Positions 33,218 to 41,245 of a stretch of DNA of 64,000 nucleotides are shown here, in pieces. The position numbers and the translations under genes are program-made. The DNA comes from Pedobacter sp. SL55 (lineage in GTDB: Bacteria > Bacteroidota > Bacteroidia > Sphingobacteriales > Sphingobacteriaceae), in contig NZ_CP113059.1 of NCBI RefSeq assembly GCF_026625705.1, forward strand, positions 744,001 to 808,000, in the 5' to 3' direction. The first letter of the stretch is position 1. Each line of letters begins with the position of its first letter. Below the pieces are notes generated by a model. It did not search any database. It was not told the DNA's origin and was given only the letters and a program-made list of their open reading frames with translations.

Positions 33218-33640
33218 TTTTAGAAAGCAATCGCCATCCAACATCGGCAACTGCAGCCTTAGTTTATCCCGAATTACCTTCGTAACTTTTCGCTTTAATC
33301 TTTTTGTATACTGCTCCCGTAATTTCGAACGTATATGAGAAATCTCACGGTACAACACTTCTATTTAACAGATTTCTCTTCGTTCCTCATCGAAGTGTTT
33401 ACTCCTACCGATAGCTATAGGCCCGGAATTATTCAACAAATCAACCTTTCCTGCTTTGCGCTCTTTGCAATACTCCTAATTTCTTTGCGATGAATTTTTT
33501 GGCGTAAAAACGAAAAGATTTAATTAAGTAATCGCAAAGAACGCTAAGAAAAATTCATAAAATTCTCGCATCAATTTTCCCGCTGCCATAGGGTTGTCAC
33601 TCTGTCCTCTCAACTTTGTTTCAACAAAAAAATAAACATC
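33218..33640. other. 423-bp gap with repeat fragments, no gene seen
   Basis: Inverted repeat arms GTAATTTCGAACGTATATGA (33319) and TCTCTTCGTTCCTCATCGAAG (33374) belong to the same family as the element at 15075-15186. Further on, CTTTGCG/CGCAAAGAACGC stretches (33460-33560) look like a second degenerate inverted repeat, and CCGCTGCCATAGGGTT (33583) matches a piece at 1941. There is a possible CAACTTTG -7 box near 33616 for the DinB gene. Confidence 0.4.
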
Positions 33641-34138
33641 ATGGATATCATTAAATTACTACAAAACGAGCTCAACCAAGAAGCAGTAACTACCCGTAAA
33701 TTTTTAGCCTTAGTGCCTTTCGATAAACCAGATTATGCACCACACGAAAAAAGCATGAAGCTAATAGCTTTGGCCACACACATTGCAGATTTAGCTAGCT
33801 GGCCAAAACTAGGAGTAGAAACAGATGAACTTGACTTTGCTACAGCACCATATAATCCAGCCCAAGTTCACGATAACGAACAGTTAATTGCACTGTTCGA
33901 CAAAGGTATAGCAGAAAGTTTAACCAGCTTAGCAGAAGTAGAAGAAGCATTTCTAGAAAAACCTTGGGTGTTGCGCACAGGCAACCAAATTCATATAGCA
34001 ACCACCAAATACGGATTGATCAGAGTTTCTTTAAACCAGATCACGCACCATCGTGCACAGTTGGGTGTTTATCTTCGTTTACTAAACATCCCGATACCTG
34101 GTTCTTATGGACCAAGTGCAGATGAGTTAAATTTCTAA
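33641..34138 (+). CDS. DinB-family protein
   Basis: The 165-residue four-helix-bundle protein of the DinB/YfiT type has metal-ligand candidate His residues at about 47 (ALATHIADL) and in LNQITHHRAQLGVYLRLL. Family members are often thiol (bacillithiol)-dependent transferases of unknown substrate. The C-terminus IPGSYGPSADE is typical. It may be regulated by the WYL protein upstream. Confidence 0.88.
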   Translation: MDIIKLLQNELNQEAVTTRKFLALVPFDKPDYAPHEKSMKLIALATHIADLASWPKLGVETDELDFATAPYNPAQVHDNEQLIALFDKGIAESLTSLAEVEEAFLEKPWVLRTGNQIHIATTKYGLIRVSLNQITHHRAQLGVYLRLLNIPIPGSYGPSADELNF

Positions 34139-34146
34139 CATTATTA

Positions 34147-34243
34147 AACCACATAGACACATAGTTTTCAAAAGGTTTTAGTTTCGCATAAACGATATTT
34201 ATGTATCATTTAACCAATTCCTATTCTATGTGCCTATGTGGTT
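34147..34243. repeat. Long-loop inverted repeat (AACCACATAGACACATAG type)
   Basis: AACCACATAGACACATAG (34147-34164) and CTATGTGCCTATGTGGTT (34226-34243) are inverted over 18 bp with one mismatch around 61 bp. The layout matches 29847-29927, with different arms built on the same NCCACANANNCACANA pattern. Confidence 0.6.
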
Positions 34244-34318
34244 CCATTTTTTAAAACCTTTTAAAGTGATATTCGAATTAGAATTGGTTACTTTGTAAAT
34301 TAATAACTAATTCTAATC

Positions 34319-35305
34319 ATGGATCATACCACACGTTTAAATAAATACATCAGCGAAAGCGGACTTTGCTCAAGAAGAGCAGCAGATAGATACATTGAAC
34401 TTGGTCAAGTATTTATTAACGGCAAGCGAGCTAAGGTTGGCGACAAAGTATTATTTGGCGATGTAGTGAGTGTAAATGGCCAAAATATAGAGCCCCGCCA
34501 AGCAGAAAACTCTATTCTTATTGCCTACAACAAACCTGTTGGCATTACCAGTACTACCGAAGCTGGCGTTAAAGACAACATTGTTGACCACGTAAACCAT
34601 AGCGAACGTGTTTTCCCAATTGGTCGTTTAGATAAAGATTCGCAAGGCTTAATATTTTTAACCAACAACGGAGATTTGGTTAATAAAATTCTACGTGCCG
34701 GCAACAACCACGAAAAAGAATATGTAGTTACGGTTAACAAGCCTATTAACGAAACTTTTGTAGAGAACATGAGCAAAGGCGTTCCGGTTTTAGGTGTAAT
34801 GAGCAAAAAATGTAAGGTAAAACAAGAAGGAAGCAACGTATTCCGCATCACTTTAATTCAGGGTTTAAATAGACAAATTCGCCGCATGTGCGAATATTTT
34901 GGCTACGAGGTAACCAAACTAGAGCGTGTACGTATCATGAACATTACTTTAAAAGGTTTAGGCCTTGGCGATTGGCGTGAACTGGATGAAAAAGAACAAG
35001 CCGAAATTTTTAAAATGGTGGCAAAATCTAGTTCAGAGAAACCTGCTGCGCCTAAGCAAGTGAACAAAAAAGTTAGTGCTAACAAGCCCGAAAAACCTGC
35101 TCAACGTTTTGCAAAAGCTAAAGGTAAAACGGACTCTTCTAAAGCAAACCCCGACAAAAGAGCTAGCGGCGGAGCATCAAAAAACAGTAGCGCAGCCGCC
35201 AATGATTGGTTTAAAGCTAACGGACCTAACAAAAGAACCGCTCGCCCATCAAACGGTAAATCTGGAGTTGCTAAAGTAAAAACACGTAGCCCTAAAAGGA
35301 AATAA
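34319..35305 (+). CDS. rluF: RluF/RsuA-family 23S rRNA pseudouridine synthase with basic tail
   Basis: The protein isomerises uridine to pseudouridine in rRNA. The 328 residues have an S4 RNA-binding domain (about 5-60: [20 protein letters not shown]), the catalytic core with Asp in [11 protein letters not shown], and [15 protein letters not shown]. From about residue 235 there is a Lys/Ala/Ser-rich, disordered tail not needed for catalysis and common in this phylum. The RluF assignment (U2604) over RluB is by overall resemblance. Confidence 0.88.
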   Translation: MDHTTRLNKYISESGLCSRRAADRYIELGQVFINGKRAKVGDKVLFGDVVSVNGQNIEPRQAENSILIAYNKPVGITSTTEAGVKDNIVDHVNHSERVFPIGRLDKDSQGLIFLTNNGDLVNKILRAGNNHEKEYVVTVNKPINETFVENMSKGVPVLGVMSKKCKVKQEGSNVFRITLIQGLNRQIRRMCEYFGYEVTKLERVRIMNITLKGLGLGDWRELDEKEQAEIFKMVAKSSSEKPAAPKQVNKKVSANKPEKPAQRFAKAKGKTDSSKANPDKRASGGASKNSSAAANDWFKANGPNKRTARPSNGKSGVAKVKTRSPKRK

Positions 35306-35838
35306 GCGATACTAACCTTAAGCATCAGTCAGGACCAACGCATTAAAATTAAGCATTATGCTTGTTAAAACCTTATTAAGAGCAGCAACTTACCCAAGAA
35401 CGTATTGGCCTAGCGGATATTTTGAGGAAAAATAGTTTGAAACCACCAGTAGTTCCGATCTAATTGCATTGCGCAAAATAATTTTCAGTCGTGCAATGGA
35501 AAATGAGAAGGGCAAGACCTTAAATTATTTTCAAGAGTGGTTTGACTAATTTTTACCAAAATAGATGCAAGCCTTGATTTTTACTCCACTTTTTATCAAG
35601 AAAAAGTGGAAAAGCCCGTTTGGCAAGACAAAACATTTTAATGCGCTTACCCTTAAGCATCAGAATTTTAAGCCAAAGATTTATGCAAAAGCTCAAACAC
35701 ACTGGTAAAAAACCGACTTGATCAACCTAACCAAGAAGAAGAGCAGTACTTACTCCTTTTATATCTTCTTTTCCTGCAGATTCATTGCTAAAATCTCCTA
35801 ATTTCTTTATATTAGCGAGACTGAACAAACAATAATCT
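35306..35838. other. 533-bp gap, possibly with a short gene remnant
   Basis: No intact gene is seen. Positions 35436-35549 (plus) read 37 residues open after a TAG and end in TAA (SSSDLIALRKIIFSRAMENE, then KTLNYFQEWFD). They could be the 3' stub of a lost gene; I cannot name its family. A perfect 9-bp hairpin CCACTTTTT-ATCAAG-AAAAAGTGG lies near 35583. CTTAAGCATCAG occurs twice, near 35316 and 35651, flanking this stretch. Confidence 0.35.
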
Positions 35839-36405
35839 ATGGACGCACTAAACAATCTCGAACCTTTATTAAGGATATTTTGGTATTTGGCTATACCCAT
35901 CAGTTTCATCTTCATCGTTCAAACGGTAATGACCTTTATCGGAGCCGACTCTGGCGATGGTATTGATGCAGACTTTGATGGCGATTTAGACGGAGGCAAT
36001 GTCCCCTTTCAGCTTTTCTCTTTCCGAAATCTGATTAACTTTCTGTTAGGCTTTAGCTGGACAGGCATTTCTTTTTATGGCTTAATCACTAACAGAGCCA
36101 TACTTATTCTCTTCTCAGTAGTAATAGGCATTCTTTTTATTCTGATTTTTTTTGCCATCATCAAGCAAATCCAAAAACTAGCAGAAGACAATTCCTTTAA
36201 AATTACTTCGCTATTGCACAAAAGTGGCTCGGCGTATTTACGTATTCCCGAAAAAAGAACTGGCATGGGCAAAATCCAAGTAAGTATAAATGGTTCTTAC
36301 AAAGAAGTAGATGCCATTACCGATAACGAACAAATTCCCAGTGGTGCAGCCGTAAAAATCATTAAAATAGAAAGTAACAACCTCGTATTAGTAGAAAAAA
36401 TATAA
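35839..36405 (+). CDS. NfeD-like membrane protein, partner of the flotillin
   Basis: The 188-residue protein has three to four membrane helices (about 12-36, 66-85, 89-110) with an acidic loop (DADFDGDLDGGN) and a C-terminal OB-fold-like domain (about 125-188: GKIQVSINGSYKEVDAIT). This is the short NfeD/YuaF type. It ends one base before the flotillin gene. The pair resembles yuaF-yuaG/yqiJ-yqiK operons, which organise membrane microdomains. Confidence 0.8.
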   Translation: MDALNNLEPLLRIFWYLAIPISFIFIVQTVMTFIGADSGDGIDADFDGDLDGGNVPFQLFSFRNLINFLLGFSWTGISFYGLITNRAILILFSVVIGILFILIFFAIIKQIQKLAEDNSFKITSLLHKSGSAYLRIPEKRTGMGKIQVSINGSYKEVDAITDNEQIPSGAAVKIIKIESNNLVLVEKI

Positions 36406-36406
36406 T

Positions 36407-37942
36407 ATGGAAAACCTCTTACAATCGCCTATTACAGTCATTTTAATTGCTGTTATCGTAATTTTCGTTACCCTCTCGGCCTTATTGGCACGCTACAAGC
36501 GCTGCCCTTCAGATAAAATTTTAGTCATTTATGGAAAAACAGGCGGCACTTCAGCCAAATGTATCCACGGTGGTGGTGCTTTTATTTGGCCAGTAATTCA
36601 AGATTTTGCCTATTTAGATTTGAAACCCATTTCTATAGAAGCCAATTTGGTAAATGCTTTGAGTAGACAAAATATCCGTGTGGATGTGCCTTGCCGATTT
36701 ACCATTGCTATTTCTACCGAAGCAGACAGCATGAATAATGCTGCCGAACGTTTGCTAGGTTTGGCACCTGCAGATATCCAAGAACTATCAAAAGACATCC
36801 TATTTGGTCAGTTACGTTTAGTTATTGCTACCATGACTATCGAAGAAATTAACTCAGACCGTGATAAGTTTTTAGATAACATTTCTAAAAACGTAGATAC
36901 CGAGTTAAAGAAAATCGGTTTAAAACTTATCAACGTAAACGTAACAGATATTAAGGATGAGTCTGGTTACATTGAAGCTTTGGGTAAGGAAGCTGCTGCA
37001 AAAGCCATTAACGAGGCCATCATCAGCGTTGCCGAACAAACTAAAATCGGAGAAACTGGTAAAGCCATTGCCGATAGAGAGAAAGATGTGCAGATTGCAG
37101 AAACGCAGCGTGAGCGTGATGTAAAAATCGCCATTACCCAAAAAGACAGGGAAATTAGTATTGCCTCTGCTTTTAAAGATGAGGCCATTGGTAAAGCCGA
37201 AGCCGAAAGAGATACACGTATCAAAACTTCGGAAGCCAACGCCATTGCTGTGAAAGGAGAAAACGAGGCGAAGATTGAAATTGCAGCCTCAGATGCTTTG
37301 CGCCGTGAAAAGGAAGCAGAAGCCTTAAAAATTGCTGTAGCGGCCGAGAAAGTGCAACAAGCAAAAGCGTTAGAAGCATCCTACTTAGCAGAGCAAAAAG
37401 CAGAAGAAGCTCGTTCTGAAAGAGAAAGAGCCACACAAATAGCTAACATTGTAGTACCCGCCGAAATTGCCAAGCAAAAAGCCATCATCCAAGCACAGGC
37501 CGATGCAGAAACCATTAGAGAAAACGCAAAAGGAGAAGCTGATGCGATTTACGCCAAAATGGAAGCAGAAGCGAAAGGTTTGTTCGAAATCTTGACCAAA
37601 CAAGCCGAAGGTTATCGTGATGTAGTTGCCGCAGCAGGTGGCGACCCAACCAAAGCCTTCCAATTGTTGTTAATTGAGAAACTGCCAGAATTGGTTAAAA
37701 CACAGGTTGAAGCCGTTAAAAATATCAAAATTGATAAAATTACCGTTTGGGACTCTGGCAACGGTGCAGGAGAAAATGGTGCTGGTTCTACCGCAAACTT
37801 CGTCTCTGGCATGATGAAAACCGTACCTCCTTTAAACGATTTGTTTAATATGGCTGGATTAAACTTACCTACTTATTTAAAAGGAGAAGATCCAGAAGCC
37901 ACACCTACAATTGATGCAAATGACACCAATCCTAAAGCTTAA
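36407..37942 (+). CDS. Flotillin-family protein (SPFH domain)
   Basis: The 511-residue protein has an N-terminal membrane anchor (about 8-28), an SPFH/Band 7 domain (about 35-200) and a long coiled-coil region (about 205-400) rich in Ala-Glu repeats (AEAERDTRIKTSEANAIAVK). A C-terminal part has a Gly-rich linker. This is the YuaG/YqiK flotillin architecture; such proteins assemble scaffold patches in the inner membrane. It is co-transcribed with the NfeD-like gene. Confidence 0.92.
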   Translation: MENLLQSPITVILIAVIVIFVTLSALLARYKRCPSDKILVIYGKTGGTSAKCIHGGGAFIWPVIQDFAYLDLKPISIEANLVNALSRQNIRVDVPCRFTIAISTEADSMNNAAERLLGLAPADIQELSKDILFGQLRLVIATMTIEEINSDRDKFLDNISKNVDTELKKIGLKLINVNVTDIKDESGYIEALGKEAAAKAINEAIISVAEQTKIGETGKAIADREKDVQIAETQRERDVKIAITQKDREISIASAFKDEAIGKAEAERDTRIKTSEANAIAVKGENEAKIEIAASDALRREKEAEALKIAVAAEKVQQAKALEASYLAEQKAEEARSERERATQIANIVVPAEIAKQKAIIQAQADAETIRENAKGEADAIYAKMEAEAKGLFEILTKQAEGYRDVVAAAGGDPTKAFQLLLIEKLPELVKTQVEAVKNIKIDKITVWDSGNGAGENGAGSTANFVSGMMKTVPPLNDLFNMAGLNLPTYLKGEDPEATPTIDANDTNPKA

Positions 37943-37965
37943 TTTTAATTAGATTTTATAATTTT

Positions 37966-38005
37966 TGAGGCTTCGGAATTAGGTTTTCGAAGCCTCAATG
38001 TTTTT
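37966..38005 (+). terminator. Intrinsic terminator after the flotillin gene
   Basis: TGAGGCTTCG (37966-37975) and CGAAGCCTCA (37988-37997) form a perfect 10-bp stem, then ATGTTTTT. Confidence 0.85.
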
Positions 38006-38008
38006 AAG

Positions 38009-38016
38009 TAACTTTG
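38009..38016 (+). promoter_or_regulatory. -7 box of the toxin-antitoxin operon
   Basis: TAACTTTG, an exact TAnnTTTG match, 35 nt before the ATG at 38052. Because it lies downstream of the ATG at 37998, it argues against that longer start. Confidence 0.55.
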
Positions 38017-38051
38017 TGCATTCAAATTCGTTATCAAATATCAACTTGAAG

Positions 38052-38258
38052 ATGGAAACTCTAGTCATGCACCCTGCCAACAAAGAGCAATTAGCGGCCT
38101 TAAAGGCAATAGCCAAAGCTTTGAAAATTCCTTTTGAGAAAAAAGAAGAGGAGCAATATGATCCTGCCTTTGTAAAGATGATTAAGGATGCCGAAGAAAG
38201 AGGGCAGTTTAATGAGGTAGACCCTAATGATATATGGGAAAGTTTAGGGTTAAAATAG
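38052..38258 (+). CDS. DUF2683-family antitoxin
   Basis: From the ATG at 38052 the protein has 68 residues. The start METLVMHPANKEQLAALKAI is the DUF2683 signature, followed by IPFEKKEEEQYDPAFVKMI and an acidic end that would wrap the toxin. It overlaps the toxin gene by 25 bp, which couples their translation. The longer ORF from 37998 would start inside the terminator of the flotillin gene. Confidence 0.82.
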   Translation: METLVMHPANKEQLAALKAIAKALKIPFEKKEEEQYDPAFVKMIKDAEERGQFNEVDPNDIWESLGLK

Positions 38259-38515
38259 AGAAGTTAGCGGATGAACATTTCCGAAAACACTTCAAATCAG
38301 GGGACAAGGCTTCAATCAAAAAAATCAAGCAAATAGTTGCTGAACTTTCAGAACATCCTTACATCGGCACCGGCAAACCGGAAGCTTTACGCAACGAACT
38401 TTCTGGATTTTGGTCAAGACGAATAAATAAGAAGGACAGGCTAATTTATAGAGTTGATGAAAATATTGTTTTTGTCTTCATCATCTCAGCCATGGGCCAT
38501 TACAACGATAAATAA
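38234..38515 (+). CDS. YoeB/Txe-family mRNA interferase-like toxin
   Basis: The 93-residue RelE-superfamily protein resembles YoeB. It has HFRKHFKSGDKASIKKIKQI, then LRNELSGFWSRRINKKDRLIY with the basic/His-Tyr region and a C-terminus ending GHYNDK (Tyr near the end as in YoeB GHYD). It would cut mRNA at the ribosome, neutralised by the DUF2683 protein. An in-frame start at 38234 lies inside the antitoxin gene. The toxin stop is 5 bp from rlmN. Confidence 0.85.
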   Translation: MGKFRVKIEKLADEHFRKHFKSGDKASIKKIKQIVAELSEHPYIGTGKPEALRNELSGFWSRRINKKDRLIYRVDENIVFVFIISAMGHYNDK

Positions 38516-38520
38516 TAATA

Positions 38521-39570
38521 ATGCAAAGCACAAAAAAGATAGACATCCGTTCATTAAGCCCAGAACAATTAGCCCAACATTTTAAAGACATGGGCGAACC
38601 TGCATTTAGGGCAAAACAGGTCTATCAATGGCTTTGGGAAAAATCTGCTCGTAATTTCGAGGAGATGAGCAATCTTTCTAAAGATTTACGTAAAAAGCTG
38701 AGCGAAGGCTATACCATCAACACCGTTGAAATTAGCAATGCCCAATTCAGTAACGACCATACCATTAAAAATGCTTTCCGTTTGCACGATGGTAATATTG
38801 TAGAAGGCGTTTTGATTCCTACAGAAGAGCGCATGACCGCCTGCGTAAGTTCGCAAGTAGGCTGCAGCTTAACCTGCAAATTCTGCGCAACTGGCTACAT
38901 GGATCGCGTTCGTAATTTGAATGCAGATGAAATTTACGATCAAGTCGTTTTAATTGACCAACAGGCGAAGAAGAACTATAACATTCCGCTAACCAATATT
39001 GTGTACATGGGTATGGGCGAACCTTTGCTCAACTACGCCAATGTACTAAAATCTATCGAACGTATTACCGCACCAGATGGTTTAAACATGTCGTACAAAC
39101 GAATTACCGTTTCTACCGCCGGTATTGCCAAAATGATTAAAAAACTGGGCGATGATGGTGCAAAATTTAACTTGGCACTTTCGCTTCATGCCGCTAACGA
39201 CCAAAAACGCCACGAGATTATGCCCATTACCGAGCATAATTCGTTAAAAGCATTGGCCGAAGCACTAAAGTATTATTTCCAAAAAACCAAAAATCCAGTT
39301 ACTTACGAGTACATCGTTTTCAATAACTTTAATGATGAAATACAGGATGCGATGGAATTGGCCAAATTCTGTAAGCACGTTCCTTGTAAGGTTAACTTAA
39401 TCGAATACAACCCCATCCAATTTGCAGATTTCATTAATGCCGAAGGCGATAAAATTGACGCTTTTGCAAATTATTTGAAAAAGCAAGGTATTACTACTAA
39501 TATCAGACGCAGCCGTGGTAAAGATATTGATGCCGCTTGTGGGCAGTTGGCAGTGAAAGAGAAGGCTTAG
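38521..39570 (+). CDS. rlmN: Dual-specificity 23S rRNA/tRNA adenine-C2 methyltransferase
   Basis: This radical-SAM enzyme methylates A2503 of 23S rRNA and A37 of some tRNAs. The 349 residues have the iron-sulfur motif CSLTCKFC (Cys115, 119, 122), GMGEPLLNY, and the methyl-carrying Cys near the end (DAACGQLA). The length is standard. It directly follows the toxin gene and may be co-transcribed with it, which would be incidental. Confidence 0.95.
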   Translation: MQSTKKIDIRSLSPEQLAQHFKDMGEPAFRAKQVYQWLWEKSARNFEEMSNLSKDLRKKLSEGYTINTVEISNAQFSNDHTIKNAFRLHDGNIVEGVLIPTEERMTACVSSQVGCSLTCKFCATGYMDRVRNLNADEIYDQVVLIDQQAKKNYNIPLTNIVYMGMGEPLLNYANVLKSIERITAPDGLNMSYKRITVSTAGIAKMIKKLGDDGAKFNLALSLHAANDQKRHEIMPITEHNSLKALAEALKYYFQKTKNPVTYEYIVFNNFNDEIQDAMELAKFCKHVPCKVNLIEYNPIQFADFINAEGDKIDAFANYLKKQGITTNIRRSRGKDIDAACGQLAVKEKA

Positions 39571-39766
39571 ATATTTACATTTTTAATTGCTTGCACATAT
39601 TCTAGATTTCTCTACCTTTTTCGAATTTTGCATTGTAAACCAGTAGGACTAATCAATTAACCTGTAAACTTATTTTAGGACGATACATCCCACTTTAGCG
39701 CTAGTCTTAACGCTAGAGAACGAGCAAAAGCCCGACTACTTGTAATTTTGCCTTATGTTAGTATCT

Positions 39767-40306
39767 TTAGTTACATTTAATAAAATCTATCTCTTTACTA
39801 TATTCTGGCGAGCCGTTTACAGCCTTATTGTAGTCTAAGCAGGCCTTCTTAAAATTTCCCAATTTCCAATGAGCTTTAGCCCTGCAAAAATAAATATAGT
39901 CAGCATTTCCTGATAATTGGATCGAACGATCAAAATCTCTTATCGCTTTGTCATACAACTTCAGCTCGTACAGACATCTACCTCTCCATAACAACAGATC
40001 TGGATTTATCTTTTCATCGGTCAGTTGCAATGTTTTGTTAAAATCCAGCAAAGCTTTCTGATATTGATGCAAAAAATAATATGCCCGCCCTCTATTTCGG
40101 TAAGCCTGCCAAAACTTATCATTGATATTTATGGCTTTAGAGAAATACTGAACACTTTGGTTAATTCTCTCTGCCCTAAGCATCCCCGGCATTGCATTCA
40201 TACAATTATTTCCCTCTTGGAAATAATAATTTGCAGATTTTTGCTTTTGAGCATTTGCGAGAATGACATTAAATATCAATAAAGAAATGATAATCAATTT
40301 ATTCAT
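39767..40306 (-). CDS. Secreted small TPR-repeat protein
   Basis: The 179 residues have a signal peptide (about 1-19, LLIFNVILANA) and about four TPR motifs (SANYYFQEGNNCMNAM, FWQAYRNRGRAYYFLHQYQK, LLWRGRCLYELKLYDKAIRD). It is probably a periplasmic scaffold protein. It lies beside the REP/transposase element and is not obviously part of it. Confidence 0.8.
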   Translation of the reverse strand: MNKLIIISLLIFNVILANAQKQKSANYYFQEGNNCMNAMPGMLRAERINQSVQYFSKAININDKFWQAYRNRGRAYYFLHQYQKALLDFNKTLQLTDEKINPDLLLWRGRCLYELKLYDKAIRDFDRSIQLSGNADYIYFCRAKAHWKLGNFKKACLDYNKAVNGSPEYSKEIDFIKCN

Positions 40307-40383
40307 AATATATTAATATTTTTAATTTGAACTAACTTTGCCTTGCCGTCTTTTGATATAGCTTTACTAGCATCGATACCCAA

Positions 40384-40474
40384 TCTGGCTTAAGCTTTTG
40401 TCTAGCGCACCTCTGGCCCTGTCTGGCTTAAGCGTTTTTGTCTGGCGCAAGCATTAGCGCAGCGGTGCTTGTGC
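40384..40474. repeat. Left REP arm of the transposase element (uninterrupted copy)
   Basis: TCTGGCTTAAG units recur at 40384 and 40422. The second continues CCTGTCTGGCTTAAG (40418-40432), CGTTTTTGTCTGG and the imperfect palindrome GCGCAAGCATTAGCG/CAGCGGTGCTTGTGC (40445-40474). The palindrome ends at the base before the transposase stop codon. The right arm is an inverted copy. Confidence 0.75.
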
Positions 40475-41023
40475 CTACTCCAGAAACTTTATTTCCAACA
40501 GTCCCTTTTCTCCGGCATAGTCTCTTGCACTACTATAAACATAATCTTGCGCCAGAGAAACAAAGCCAGAAACTACAGGGTTTTGATGGAGATATTCCAA
40601 TTTCTGATTTCTCATATAATTTTCCCAAAGCTCTATTGGATGGTTGTCTTGCTGCCATAGCTGAAAGCCCTTATTGTTCCCGTTCTTCTTGCCTGCCCGT
40701 TCCATCATCCATAACAACCATTCTCTTCTGCTCTCCTGTGGATGTTCCGCAATCGATTTCCTCAGCATTCTGGAGGTGTGACTCTTAAAATCTCTTAATA
40801 TATCCTCCATCTTGTTACCGCTTGTGCCAATTATTAAATGCACGTGACTGGTCATGATGCACCAAGCATAAACCTCCAAGCCTTTTTCTTTTTGGCAGTA
40901 CCTAATACTGTCTAGCAGAACTTCTCTATATTCGTTCCGTATAAACAAATCTAGCCAATATACCGTGGCAAAGCTTACAAAGTATGGCAGGCTTTGGTCC
41001 CGTATCTTGTATTTGCTACCCAC
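40475..41023 (-). CDS. REP-associated tyrosine transposase (RAYT, IS200-like Y1)
   Basis: This single-strand transposase is thought to mobilise REP hairpins. From the GTG at 41023 it has 182 residues: the Y1 core with the His-hydrophobic-His metal motif SHVHLI, the N-terminal YFVSFATVYWLDLFIR and the C-terminal EYLHQNPVVSGFV. The ORF also runs open to an ATG at 41071, but those codons lie in the repeat arm. A TATCTTG box sits just before the GTG, so I prefer the shorter start. REP palindromes flank it as inverted copies (40445-40474 and 41117-41146), typical of RAYT units. Confidence 0.85.
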   Translation of the reverse strand: MGSKYKIRDQSLPYFVSFATVYWLDLFIRNEYREVLLDSIRYCQKEKGLEVYAWCIMTSHVHLIIGTSGNKMEDILRDFKSHTSRMLRKSIAEHPQESRREWLLWMMERAGKKNGNNKGFQLWQQDNHPIELWENYMRNQKLEYLHQNPVVSGFVSLAQDYVYSSARDYAGEKGLLEIKFLE

Positions 41024-41116
41024 GCTACAAGATAGTTGTTTTTTTAGCTTAATAGCAATGAGTAGGCACACTCTGGCGCAAGCATTTGCTTGGGCCTATT
41101 CAGACTATATACAAAA

Positions 41117-41157
41117 GCACAAGCACCGCTACGCTAATGCTTGCGCTATACGAAATG
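41117..41157. repeat. Right REP arm of the transposase element, outer part cut off by the intron
   Basis: 41117-41146 is the inverted copy of the left palindrome with one difference over 30 bp. The minus-strand continuation CATTTCGTATAG (41147-41157 and next base) should join CCTGTCTGGCTTAAG, which is found at 43039-43053 on the far side of the group II intron. Confidence 0.75.
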
Positions 41158-41196
41158 GTCGAGTAGGCAAGGGCATTTCAGCCCAAACCTCTCACA

Positions 41197-41230
41197 GAAC
41201 CGTACGTGAACCTCTCAATTCATACGGCTC
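41197..41230 (-). ncRNA. Group II intron domain V
   Basis: On the minus strand GAGCCGTATG...CACGTACGGTTC is the 34-nt catalytic hairpin of group II introns, with GAGCCGTA/TACGGTTC pairing. It lies 15 bp after the reverse transcriptase stop codon, as expected. Confidence 0.9.
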
Positions 41231-41245
41231 TTATTATACAAATCA

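Noticed and set aside
36920..37812. Several minus-strand ORFs of 66-92 residues opposite the flotillin gene
   Set aside because: They are antisense shadows of the repetitive Ala/Glu coiled-coil codons and have no start context or family motif.
37998..38051. N-terminal extension of the DUF2683 antitoxin from ATG 37998
   Set aside because: The first codons overlap the terminator tail and the -7 box of the operon. The conserved family sequence starts at 38052.
41024..41071. N-terminal extension of the RAYT transposase from ATG 41071
   Set aside because: The extra residues lie in the repeat arm and do not resemble the family. A GTG at 41023 with a nearby TATCTTG box fits the usual N-terminus.
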